Assembly (NCBI RefSeq): GCF_028389875.1 | Contig: NC_084702.1 | Span: 44,143,053-44,207,052, forward strand | Origin: Rhea pennata | Taxonomy: Eukaryota; Chordata; Aves; Rheiformes; Rheidae | Direction of reading: 5' to 3' | DNA length: 64,000 nt | Shown: positions 50,461 through 61,570 of the stretch, piece by piece | Position numbering within the stretch: the first letter of the stretch is position 1 | Layout of the letters: every line of letters begins with the position of its first letter | Notes under the pieces: model-generated | Database searches by the model: none | Told to the model about the DNA's origin: nothing | What the model saw: only the letters and a program-made list of their open reading frames with translations | Program-made: the position numbers and the translations under genes

Positions 50461-50580
50461 TGCTAAGATAATTGCATGATTATGCAAATTTGAGATAATA
50501 AAGCAGAACCTTGAAAATGTACAGCCAATCGCAGCTGTTGTTATTGTACACATGTAGCCAATCAGAGCTGTAATTAGAAA
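50461..50580. promoter_or_regulatory. Paired CCAAT boxes with octamer and homeodomain motifs
   Basis: An octamer ATGCAAAT lies at 50482-50489. Two near-identical blocks follow: AGCCAATCGCAGCTGT (50523-50538) and AGCCAATCAGAGCTGT (50556-50571). The first carries an E-box CAGCTG; the second runs into TAATTAG. The CCAAT cores are 33 bp apart, close to three helical turns, a spacing typical of paired NF-Y sites. This suggests an enhancer or a TATA-less promoter; no downstream gene is visible. Confidence 0.35.
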
Positions 50581-51741
50581 GAGAAAATGAGGAACAAACA
50601 GTTTTTGTGAGGCAAAATTACAGTAAGTGATCTTTGTTTCTTCTTCGTGACAGAGAATTACTGGCCCCAGATCTATGAGTCAGCAAGTAGTTATGCATAC
50701 ACAGTATCGACTGATTGCTGTATTGTTTGTTTCATTAAAACAAAGGACAAAAACCATTCGCCCTCATATTCAACAATATTATGCTCTGATGAATTAACTC
50801 ATGAAAGCAAAGAAGTTGGAAAAAAAATATCAGGAGGTGAGGGCATATTCTGATAATACAAATCATTTTTGTTTTTGTTGAGCTCAATCTTGTGTAGAAG
50901 TACCCAGAAGACTACACATAGGTCAGACATTTATTAACACTCGACTAGTATGTTCAGTGTCTGGCTCTACTGATGTTAATCAATGTTTTAATCGCTCACA
51001 AGAGCAAGGGCTTTATATACAATTGAAACTTTTTTCCTTGACTTCAGCACAGCTGATAATTTAGACTCAACTCTTTGCTCTTCCTTTCCTTCACATTATA
51101 AAAGCCTTTTTTTTTTTTCAAAATTTCAAAATCATTTAAGACTGTTATACTGGTTTGTTGTGCAAAATAAGGGTGGGGAGGAGAGAGTAAGCCAAGTGCA
51201 TAAATCAATAGTGTGCACAGACTAATGGTCTGAATCAGGTTAATTCTTGAACTAGAACTCTTATTTAGCCTAGCTATTATTACTTGGGCAATTTCCTTTG
51301 GGCTTTCTGCAGTAAGGATTTCAAGAAACAAATAGTAGTAGCTTTATAGATCAGCGAGTAGCAGGAATTCTGTGGGTAAATTGCATGGATGAAAACACAG
51401 AAATATTTGTGGCTCAAACTGGCAAACGGGGTTAAAGGTTGATGTTAATGGAAGAGTAGAGATGATAAGGATGATTTTCTAAGTGCCACAGGAGTATAAT
51501 TACAATGTGAGAAACCTGAAATATGGAAGTGTGAAGTTTTAATTGGTACTTTTGAAAAGATGGTGGAGGAAACCAAACAAATTGTCTGATCCGGTCAGTG
51601 GAACGGGCCGGGTAGACAATCTTGACGACGGCTAAATAAATACTCATGTCACTTAAAGAAAGGGGGCGATGTGGGTAAAGTTCCCGTGAAAGACACAAGA
51701 GAACAAGAATCTACAGGACTAGTTGAAAAACTTCAGGAAAA
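50581..51741. other. Non-coding DNA, nothing recognised
   Basis: Unique AT-rich DNA. Frames at 51044-51331 and 51432-51698 (minus) are unremarkable. Confidence 0.5.
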
Positions 51742-51769
51742 GGGATGGGGATGGGGATGGGGTGGAGGG
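51742..51769 (+). repeat. GGGGAT short tandem repeat with G-quadruplex motif
   Basis: Four G-runs of 3-4 separated by AT, plus a fifth after TGGA. This fits the G3+N1-7 quadruplex rule. Confidence 0.9.
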
Positions 51770-54700
51770 TAGAATAAAGAGAGAAAAGGAGGAGAAATTG
51801 AGCAGGCCTGAATATAAGTTGTAAAAGAAAATGCAAGTAGTTTTGAATGTATAATTTTAGAATGCGCATCAACTCCATTATCATCCATAAAATGTCACAC
51901 ACTAAATGGGGGATATTTAGAACTGTTTTCGTGTATTATAATTTATGTATTTTGTATCATACAACTCACGTACTTATGACAGAACATATGTTCCTTTATT
52001 ACCATTCAGCATTCTCGCTTCTCAAATGTTGAAATGCAAATGATGTATACACTGCCAGGACCATTTAATATACAGAATAAGCATAGTTTAAACATTTGTG
52101 CAATTGAATTTACATACTTAAAAGATTATGGAGATATTAATTTGTATTTAGTTTGTTTTTTTGGTGTTCTGTAAGTTTATCTTCTCCTCGCTGTCATATG
52201 TCAGGGTGCAACACCCACTGAAGTCAATGGACCTGATCCTAAGCTAATGGTTTAATTCTCATCTCACCAATGGAATCTGGTTAGTGTCAAATGGGAGCAT
52301 AATTCAGATTTCTGACAGCAGAATGTGGGCTTTAATTATCTCAAGAATACTCAGTTTTAACTCATGTAACCTCTCCTTGCCCCTGAGCTGTGTTCTAGTG
52401 CATTTAGAAGCATTATACCATCACTTTTTAATTCAGGAACAGTTCTCCTAATTCAGGAGTAAAGTTCTTGGTACCTGTTCAGATTGTTCCCTGAAAATGG
52501 AGATGTTAACTCCTGAAGACTGACATTAGTCCTTGGCCTTAGGCAGAAATGCTAAGAGAAGGTCAGTTGCTTTTAGAGGAAAAAATGGAGCAGCAGGGAG
52601 CAGAGGGAGGTCCTTGCAATTACAGCCCCGCTGGCCAGCTCCAGCCACAGATGTCAAGTGAGAGAACATTTTTAGCCAGTCATTCATGTCCTCCAGCTGC
52701 CCAATGCATGTCCTTCTCGTCTGGCAGGGATGACAGGAAGAACAAACCAGGCCAGTAAAATATCTTCAGGTTTCTGGAAAGAGTGGGATTTGGCTACCCA
52801 CCTGCAACTAGCAAGAGTTAATAACGGACTTGTAGATGACAGTTACTAAGTGAGAACTGAGGAAGGCTAACGTTTAAGATGAAACAACTAAAAGGCATGT
52901 GACTGGGGCAAACGTCTGCATTATATTCTTATTAATATCAAGAGAGAAGGCGCCTGCTCATTCATGTAAGCATGTGGGAATTTTCTCCTTTTCCATAGAG
53001 GAGTGGAGCCCTGGGTCAGCAGCTATGCTAATTTTTTTCCTCCCACACTTCCTGTGCAGTTGAGATCTTGCTGGGGGCAGAGCTGTTGCCAGCTGATGAA
53101 GACATGCAAGTTTTGGATGGCTGCTGACAGGACATGTAAATCTTGTACTGTAGAGTGAGGTTGTATACAAGATTTCCCACCAAATGATTAGTGGGTGTGC
53201 ATTTTTCACTGTTTTTTTTTTTTTTTCTGACAGAGTTTAACACAAGTCGCACATACGATGCTAGTGTTTCCACTGTTCAGAGGTCTCATATACGTCTCGC
53301 ATTACTAAGGGACCTTGGTGATGATGTCAGCTGGCCACTCTGCCGCTAAGCGTTGTGGTGAGTACAGCCTGAAATTGGTGTGCAGGCCAATGCATAAGTT
53401 TGTAATCTCTGCCAGACATCTGTGAATGCGCTGAAGAAGTCCTCAGGGTAGAAATGCTGGCGTTATTCCACTTGGAATGACTCTTTAAATAAAAGCAGCA
53501 CATATGAGAAAGAGGAGGTTATTCTGCTTTCCTTGTAATTGGTATCGGCTCAGGGCTGGAATGCTTGCAGTGCATAAAGTGACTGAAAAGCTGTTTGTCT
53601 TCAAGGGAGGATAACCACAGTCCACAATGCAGCATTATTAAATTGTTAGGAAACACATTTCAGCCTTAACCATAGGAATAATCTATTCACTCTATAATAG
53701 GACTTTGTGCAAAGCAGTGCAGTAGCATGCCTCCAGCTCGTCTTCTGTGCCCACCACACACATATACCATAAGTGTATACAGATTTATTTGCTTTCTTGT
53801 CATTTTAGGAACATTGAAACTACCATAAAAATAAATTGACAATAGTGGTCACTTCAGTTTCTTGGTGAAATATTAAAAAAATAATTAGCTGAAGGAGATA
53901 AACAAGTATTTTGAGCAAAAACAAACAGAAAGGCAATAAAGAACTTGCATTACTTGCATCCTATGTATGCGTCACTTAAAATATCAAATGTACTATTGAG
54001 CTGTGAAGAATGGGAAGCACAAATTATATTTATATTTATATTTTGTTTACACGTATTTTTACTAGAATGTTTTGAATTAAGTTACACAAAATTAGAAGAA
54101 GTAAATCAGTCATGGAACAAATCAGCCTGATAATAGCACTCTTTGACCAGCAGTTGTTGCTTTAGTATTTTACAACTTCTTGGTAGGGAAGACATGTTGG
54201 TGCAGTTGAATCCCCTGTGGAACCTGGGGAGGAACTTCTCCAAATGAGGTCTGTAAGATAAAGATATAATACCCAAAGGGCAGGTCTGTAAGTGAGTCCT
54301 CTGGAAAAAAAGATCAAGTGTAGAGTGAGAGGTGTCTGTGAGTACAAAAGATACAGGAGCCAACTCAAGGTAACATCACTGGAGAGAGATTTCAAAATAG
54401 TTTTATTTCTGATGGAGACAGAAAGACATGTGAAATCCAAGAGAATATCTGAATTACTCTGCTTCGCATCTGCGATTTGGAAGAACTAGTTTCAAATCCC
54501 TTCAACAGCTCAGAAACTTTGATGTCCTCCATCTCCCAGCAAGTGGATTCCCATCTGACTGATTCAAGATCTTTCTCTCTCTCTTTCTTTTCCATTAAAA
54601 CCAGTATATGCATATATGCATGAAAAAGTAATATGTCTGCTGTTTTTACTTCTAATTTGTGCAATATTGCAGATAGTTTCCTGAATAATCATATATTGCT

Positions 54701-56444
54701 GAATGAGATCCCCTGCAGTTCTGATGTCGAAGCTTTGGAAAGTGTTCTTACATTTAGGCTATTCTTCTGCTTGACTTACAGAGCTTTTAAAGGAAAAAAG
54801 GAGAAAAGTCACGGTGTTTGGTTATTTGAAAGAAACACAAAAGTACAAAATCTTTAGATACTCACATTGATATGCATTAATATATTTATATGTTACTAAG
54901 TTTTCCCAATGGAAATAAGGGTCTCATAGTTGGGATCTGACAGTATTTACATAGCCCTAAATCCAGAACCTAAATCCAGGGACCAGAACTTGATGGGAAG
55001 GAAGTAGTTTGTAAAGATTTTTTGATTTCAATTCTGCTGTTTATAGGGCATGTGCAAAGTAGATATGTCACGCATCATTGCCTACAGACTTCACTGAAAA
55101 AGATTAGACGATCAGATATTAATCAAATAATATCTTCACTCATTCTCTGTCTTTGTGTCTTTGATTTCTCTGCAAGTCTGTTGTTGGGAGAAGAGAGCAA
55201 GCACATGACCAAACTGAGTCCTGAAAAAAATACATAGTAAGCATAAACTGAATTCAGAATAATCGCTCTCATTTGTGCCTAAGTAGCTTTTCTGATTACT
55301 AGAGAGCATGGGATCTCTGGGGCCAAAGGGAATAAATCCCACATGTAAAGCTACTAGTGACAGCAGACTCTATTGTGGTCTAATTAAGCAGGAATCTGCA
55401 TGGCTGTAGTACTGGAAGTGGAGAGGGAAGAAGATTGAAAGCTCTGCATAAACTTCTCTTTCCTGTAATTTTGCCTGATCTCTTATAGACCTTTGGAAAT
55501 CTACTTTAAATGTAGGATTTGTCATCCAAGGGAAGTGAACTTTCAGAAATCTTTCCTTAGTCTGAGCAGCTGAATTGTACTTTTAATGCTAACTAATGAA
55601 AATAAGACAGACAGTATTGCCCCACCTGCAAAACATACGTGAGAAATGTGTGAAACTGTAGCACAGTATAAAAACTTTCACCGTGGTTTTACCAGTATTT
55701 TGAAAAGCTTCGTTTTAGAAAACTTATTTTCTAACACTTTTATAACAAGTTGTCATACTTTCTTCCAGTTGGAGTTTCCAAATGCCATTAAAGGCAAGAC
55801 AAAGCAGGCACATTTTCAGGTAATTACTCTGGTTTTGCCAGATGTTGTGATAAATTTTCCTTGTATTTTTTTCAGACATGTTAATTGATGTTTTCCTGAT
55901 TTTGAAATGTGGTATCAAATGCGATATCTCAGGCTCTTTAAAATGATAGAGACAGCTATATATTTTAAAAGCAAAACTCACAAAAAATCAGTCCTTAGGC
56001 AGCAGGTATCATAAGCAAAGATGTCAAAATGTAGATTGAACACAATTTTTTACCTGATAAGAAACAGACTCAAAATATTGTTCTAAGATCTAGTTAGTTT
56101 CTATTGAGTAAGTATGTTTTGGATCATATCTCTTATTTAAAAATAAATAAATTAACAGGGATTACTCTGAAAGAAGGACCCTACATTTATAAACCCCTTA
56201 GTTTTCAAGCTTATGATTTGTGCTCTCCTTTCTAATGGGTTAAAAAAAATTAGTCCTGGCCACCCCTGAGCACTGAAGAAATTGAGAACAGCTGCATCTA
56301 AAGTGAGTAAATGGGCTGTCTCAACCTTTTAGAAAAGTAACATGGTTTACATCTAATCATACGTGCTTGACTGACAGCGTAGAAATTGGGAGGCGACATC
56401 TTTCTGGTCTTGCACATTACCCTCTGTTGCAGCACTGGCCTCTG

Positions 56445-56472
56445 TTTCACACCACGGAAGAGTGGTGTGAAA
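56445..56472. repeat. Perfect 11-bp stem-loop
   Basis: TTTCACACCAC at 56445-56455 pairs exactly with 56462-56472 around a 6-nt loop (GGAAGA). Confidence 0.85.
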
Positions 56473-56663
56473 AAGATGAGCATCTCGTTGCTGTGCAAAT
56501 CTCTGATTACGCCGCTGGTGGCTGATAAATACTGCATGATGTACTACCCTGATTTATAAAGGGACCAAAGAAAATCCACTCACCAGGGGTACCAAGCCTT
56601 ATGAGAATCATACAGACAGCTAGCTACTATGGCAGTGTAATGAACTTCCCAATCTCAGGAGGG

Positions 56664-56687
56664 AAAAAAAAAAAAAAAAAAAAAAAA
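56664..56687 (+). repeat. Homopolymer of 24 A
   Basis: Pure A run. No retroposon body recognised upstream. Confidence 0.95.
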
Positions 56688-57510
56688 GATTGCGATGTCA
56701 GCAGGGAAGCAGACATCAGTTTTACAGGCCTGTGTGGAACCAATTACTTGAAATTGGTTCCTGACAAACTTTGTGTCCTCTAGAATTCATAAGTTGCTTC
56801 AATGCATTAGCTACAATTTCTAGTCTTTGCTTATATGTGTTCATTGTTTGTTTCTGTGGCTCATTAGCCATTAGTAAAACAGAGCTCTTTCTAGTTTATG
56901 GTGTCAATGATAATCTGAGAAATTAACCAGAATGAATCATAATTAGTTTAGCAAATTATATATATATAAATGAATTTAGTTAATAAAGTTTAGCTATTAT
57001 TTTAAAAATCATTATCTTAATTTAAATGGATAATACATTAGTAGCTGAAGTGTAAGCTGTACTGTAGGGTAAGGTGTAAGTAGCCAGTCCAAGTTTGAAT
57101 GAAATATCATCTCATCTCTAAATAGCAAAATGGATTTGAAGCAACAATGAAACAATTTTTGTATTAGACATGAACTCAAATTAAATGAAGAGATTTCAAG
57201 CAAACTTCAGAGGAAGAGAGGTAAATGTATGCTATGCAAGCTGGATAGTTTGACTTTTGCTTTATAAATGAATTTGCTTGTTCTTCCTTGTCGTTGATGT
57301 TCATACTCCTCCTCTGCCCTTACCGCTTTACTACTGAATGTCATAATCAAGTGTTGTAATACATTCAGCTTTATAAAACTTTTGTGAAATGATATCCTCT
57401 CATTTTTCACGGGGGATCCTACGGACAATAACCTTCTCTTAACTTCACACGGAAGAGGAAGTAGACCTTAGAAAAGTCACTTAGGAGGACGCGCTCTCTC
57501 TGACTCTCAG

Positions 57511-57576
57511 TGGCCGGTTCTCAAGTTGTCCTATGCTCCCCGCCAGTCACCTGCCAGAGACACGAAGGCTCCTCAG
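57511..57576 (+). other. Candidate small exon (66 nt)
   Basis: It is preceded by the pyrimidine-rich CTCTCTCTGACTCTCAG and followed by GTGGGT after a CTCAG end. It is 66 nt long, a multiple of three, and open in all three frames. CpGs cluster around it (57409, 57423, 57451, 57490-57492, 57515, 57541 and 57563), unlike the flanking DNA. No protein can be recognised from 22 residues. It could equally be a regulatory patch. Confidence 0.15.
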
Positions 57577-58784
57577 GTGGGTCAATTCCCTTTGTAGTCT
57601 AGCTTACGTTTCCTCACGATTTCTGCTGTTCTTTCTTTTCTGTAGAAAAAGAGATCAGAAGTTGGGATAAATTATCTTCTGTTGGGAATTTGGTCAACAT
57701 CCTTTACTTTCGAAAATGTTGCATAGGTTAGTGTCAGAAAGTTTTGTCCTGCCCAGGCCCAGAGTATACTTTGTTGCAGATGTCCTTATATAAAATTGGA
57801 TTTACACCTCATACAGTTGAGTCAGCTGTTGTATTTCCACACTGAAGTCTTTTTGAAAGAGTTTCCGATAGGATGGGTATGCTCACTGATACATTTTGGA
57901 AGGATGCTTCTTTCTTTGTACTATGTTATTTGCTAAAATAATGAGATTCTTATGAGTATAAACAATACAGTATCAAGTTTTTGTCAAGCACAAACTTGCC
58001 ATTTCCGCTAGTGAAATCACCTTTAAAAGATTTTGTAAGTGTATAACATCCTGTCTAAGATGTGGGAAAAATCTTTTTTACAAATGCTGATATGTGGAAA
58101 ACATATCTTAATTTTGCAGGTTAATTGTGCTTCTATTAGAATTCATAACACTTTTATGTAAGAATGACTATTATCTGTCATTCCCATTCAGATTTCACTT
58201 TGGCAGCATATATTTTACTTTTTAAAGCTCTAGAAGTGCTACTTTACATTTTCTGTATGTTCTGATTTACAGGTGGATGCATATCAATGGGTAGTAAAAG
58301 TGAACTGTAGAGTGTAGTGTATCATTAATAAAGTACTCCAGGGTCCCTTGGTCCTTTAATAAGCACTGTATAAGGGTAATAATACAATGAATAATAGCAA
58401 TAATGTGAAGGCCAACCAACACGGAGTCCCTACACCTCATATATTACACATACCATTATTTCTCTTGGTTAGTGTAAAGGTGAAGAAAAAAAATCTGAGA
58501 GCCATATATGAACATAAGAGAGAATTTACATAATGGGACAAGATAAATAAAAATCAGGTGAATTACATGATAATCACAATATCCCCCAATTTTTTTCTCA
58601 AAAAATGTTGGAAGAACTTCTTTTTTTTCACAGTGAGAAATGGACTGGATGTGAGCTTGGATCTACCTCATTTAACTTTAGACACGTAGTTCAGGTATAT
58701 AAGTTAGCAGTATAATTACCTTAACTCCCTTCTAAAATGACTTGAAATGACTCGACTCCTCCACAAGGCCAGTGGGATTTTTGA
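57577..58784. other. Non-coding DNA, nothing recognised
   Basis: AT-rich unique sequence. Confidence 0.55.
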
Positions 58785-59342
58785 TGGCCTGTATTCTCAG
58801 TGGGTAAGTGGGATGACAGTCTCCCTTATTCAGATATTTCATTTGAGTGCCTAAACTTATGTGGAAGGAAATCTAGACTCTCAACTGTAGAAAAAAATCT
58901 GTACAACCTTCTGCAAATCTATTATTTTATTTTCCTATTTCAGCAGATTGCTACAACAATCAGAGGTGAAAAAATACAATTTACCAAATTAAAACACAGA
59001 GCACTACTGAGGTCAGGAAAATTTAAGTCTGACAAATGCCACCTTGACTACATGAGGCTGTGGAGTGGAAGAGAAGGTGTCAGTCTGTTCAATAGGAAGA
59101 AAAAAAGAAATGTTAGGAAATTATCAAGTATAAAAGTAGGGAGACTGTTTCAAAATGTAAGGAAGTCAAGTGAAGAGAAATATACTCATGAAAAATACAT
59201 TAAATATTGCATATATATCATTCATTTTAACACCATAGCTACAGGCGCCAGCCTTGTTTTTAGGAATATTTCAGCCCTAATTGAGAAGAGTGTCTTTTCC
59301 TTATCTTTAAAGAACACGTTGTTTTACAATTTTAAGCATCTT
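58785..59342 (+). other. Longest open frame of the window (186 codons), probably not a gene
   Basis: The frame is open from after TGA at 58782-58784 to TGA at 59343-59345. The first GTG is at 58800; the first in-frame ATG comes only after about 90 codons. A CTCAG at 58796-58800 and a perfect GTAAGT at 58804-58809 sit at its left edge. The translation is rich in K, N, I, Y and F, as AT-rich DNA would give, with no domain I recognise. The length is uncommon for random sequence of this composition, so it is recorded. Confidence 0.15.
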
Positions 59343-59345
59343 TGA

Positions 59346-61189
59346 AATTACAAGAATTGAAATTACAGGAAATGAAACTTCAAGAACTCACACTAGACTG
59401 AATCCCCAAATAATTTGAGAATTGAAAAACGTTACAATCTATCCGCGCAGTTCACTCATCTTGATAACCTTATGTAGGAAGCGGTAGTAAAGCAATTTTG
59501 ATTTGCAGAAAAGGAACAGCAAATTTTATTTCTAGATTACTGTCTATAAATGAAATGTGGTAGCTGTTAATTGGAGGCTTATAGGTTTGGGAATATGAGT
59601 ATATCTGGATAAAACACACATAATTACTTGCTTCTGCCACAGAATCAGGTAAACATATTCTAACGTGACTTGCAATGTCTTTCTCCTTGATTTTAGAAAA
59701 GTTAAAAACTACACTGAAGATCTAAGTACCATGTGTATTTATCTGTTAAACTAAATTCTACTTATAACGGGTATATAAACTAAATGAGGCACAAGAAGTG
59801 AATATATAGAGATTAGATAGACTGACGGGTAATTGGTATTTGCTAGAATGTGTATTAAGCCTGATAAACAAATCTATTTCTAGAGCACTCATAACGTAAT
59901 AGTTGAAAGTATCCAATATATATACGCCCCCCCTCTGTGACTTGCCTGAATGTGCATAAATGTGGGAAACATAATGCCTTAAAAATAGACCCAAAGGGAA
60001 AATCTACTGTGGTTTGAACCACAGCTTTTTGCCTCATTTGAGGAACAAATGACACATACATTATGAGAGGTTATTCTGAACTATTATAATATACATATTC
60101 ATTACTCGGTCATTTTCTCTGTTTTAAATTGGTGCTAGCTAGCCCATATCATACTCTAAAATTGTTGTCTTATCTTTCTCAGTTGTCTTTGTAAACGAGC
60201 AACAGGTTGCAGTTAACAGGTTACCGACAACTGACGTGTTGTGTGATTAATGTGTTGAAAGCACATGCACGTGAACTACCTCCACCTTTTTTTTGTACAC
60301 AGAGCAGAATACGATGTTTGTTTATAAGAAAATACTTCTACTTCAAAATATTACTGTAGAACCCAGAAAGACAGCTGTATGAGAAATTCATAGGAAGGTG
60401 GTCAGCTGGGATTTTTACAATTAAATAATCACAATATAGCACTTTTGATAGAAAATCCTTTTCAAAACAAAATTTTTGGAAGAATTCAGATGAGAGAAAC
60501 CTAACTCAAAATAGCCAAAAGCCTCCACAAGAGATGTGGGAGAACAGGGACTTGGTCATAGGCAGTCTATCTCACAGCTCAGTTTCCTAGCCAGTAGCTG
60601 TAGAAGCATCTCTCTCTTTCTCTCAGAATTTTGGTTTTAATCTAATACTACCTATTTAATCATATAGTAAGAGGAATAGCTCCAAAATAAAAAAATAGGT
60701 GAAATTCTGTCATGTGTACATGTGGGTAAGGTACCTACTAGAGATGATACTGTGCCAAAATCAGGCCTCTTAACTGAACCAAGGAAGAAATACATTAACT
60801 CCTAGAGCACTAGCAATTCTGATATAAGGTGATATCGTCTGTGAAAGCTTTGAAAAGGCTTTTGATTTTTTTTTCCTGCAGAATGAGACTTTTGAATTTT
60901 CTGTAAGTTTTATGAGGCTTTCTATTTTCTACTCAGCTCTAGATAGAAACATACGATACTTTATATGTTCCCAGGGAACAACCATGAAATCTAATAAGGT
61001 CCCTTTTGAACACATTAAAACCCGCCGGGTGAGATTCTCAGAACATACACATGTGGTGTCTGAGCTGATAAATATAGCAAAACAGATACATTTGCTTGGC
61101 TGCCGTTCCCGGTCTCAAATTTTGCTTCAAGCAGTTGTATCAAGATATGGAGAAGGGAAGCCAGGGAAGAAAGGTGCCTAAGAGGAGTT
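59346..61189. other. Non-coding DNA with a small RUNX-like palindrome
   Basis: CTGTGGTT-TG-AACCACAG at 60007-60024 is an 8-bp inverted repeat holding two opposed TGTGGT words, the core bound by RUNX factors. Otherwise AT-rich unique DNA. Confidence 0.5.
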
Positions 61190-61400
61190 TGTGTTCCCGC
61201 GCCAGGCGCTGAGCTCGGATGGGCACCACACAGGGCTCCTGGCTGCAGGAGCACACTCCCAACAGGAGAGATGCATGAACACGTGCAAGGAGGTAGCGCT
61301 CAAGGCTTTGCGAGCTTGTAATGCAGGAGCAACAGAGCTACTTCATACTGCGCCCTGCAAGTGTCTTCTGATGTACAGCGCTTGACAAGTCCCGAGTGCT
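61190..61400. other. GC-richer CpG-bearing patch
   Basis: CpGs near 61198-61206, 61216, 61280, 61297, 61310, 61351, 61379 and 61393. Overlapping frames of 64-89 codons on both strands have no motif. Possibly regulatory. Confidence 0.35.
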
Positions 61401-61513
61401 TCAGTGGGTGCTAACGTGTGCCCCTGATCTGAATGGAAGAAGTCTGTGTCGCTGCCTCTCCACAAATAGAGACATCCTCAAAATTATAGAAGTTGCCAGT
61501 GCAGTTTGTGCCA

Positions 61514-61570
61514 TGTGTATATACATGTGTGTATATATATGCATATACATACATACATACGCACACACAA
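61514..61570 (+). repeat. Mixed GT/AT/ACAT microsatellite
   Basis: Alternating purine-pyrimidine run: GTGTATATACATGTGTGTAT, then CATA repeats and CACACA. Prone to Z-DNA and melting. Confidence 0.9.

Larger units (their letters stand above)
51770..57410. other. Non-coding DNA with one old repeat relic and one stem-loop
   Basis: At 52213-52239 lies a decayed dispersed-repeat string (CCCACTGAAGTCAATGGACC, then TGATCCT). T15 occurs at 53212-53226, A24 at 56664-56687, and the stem-loop at 56445-56472 is listed separately. No gene is recognised. Confidence 0.5.
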
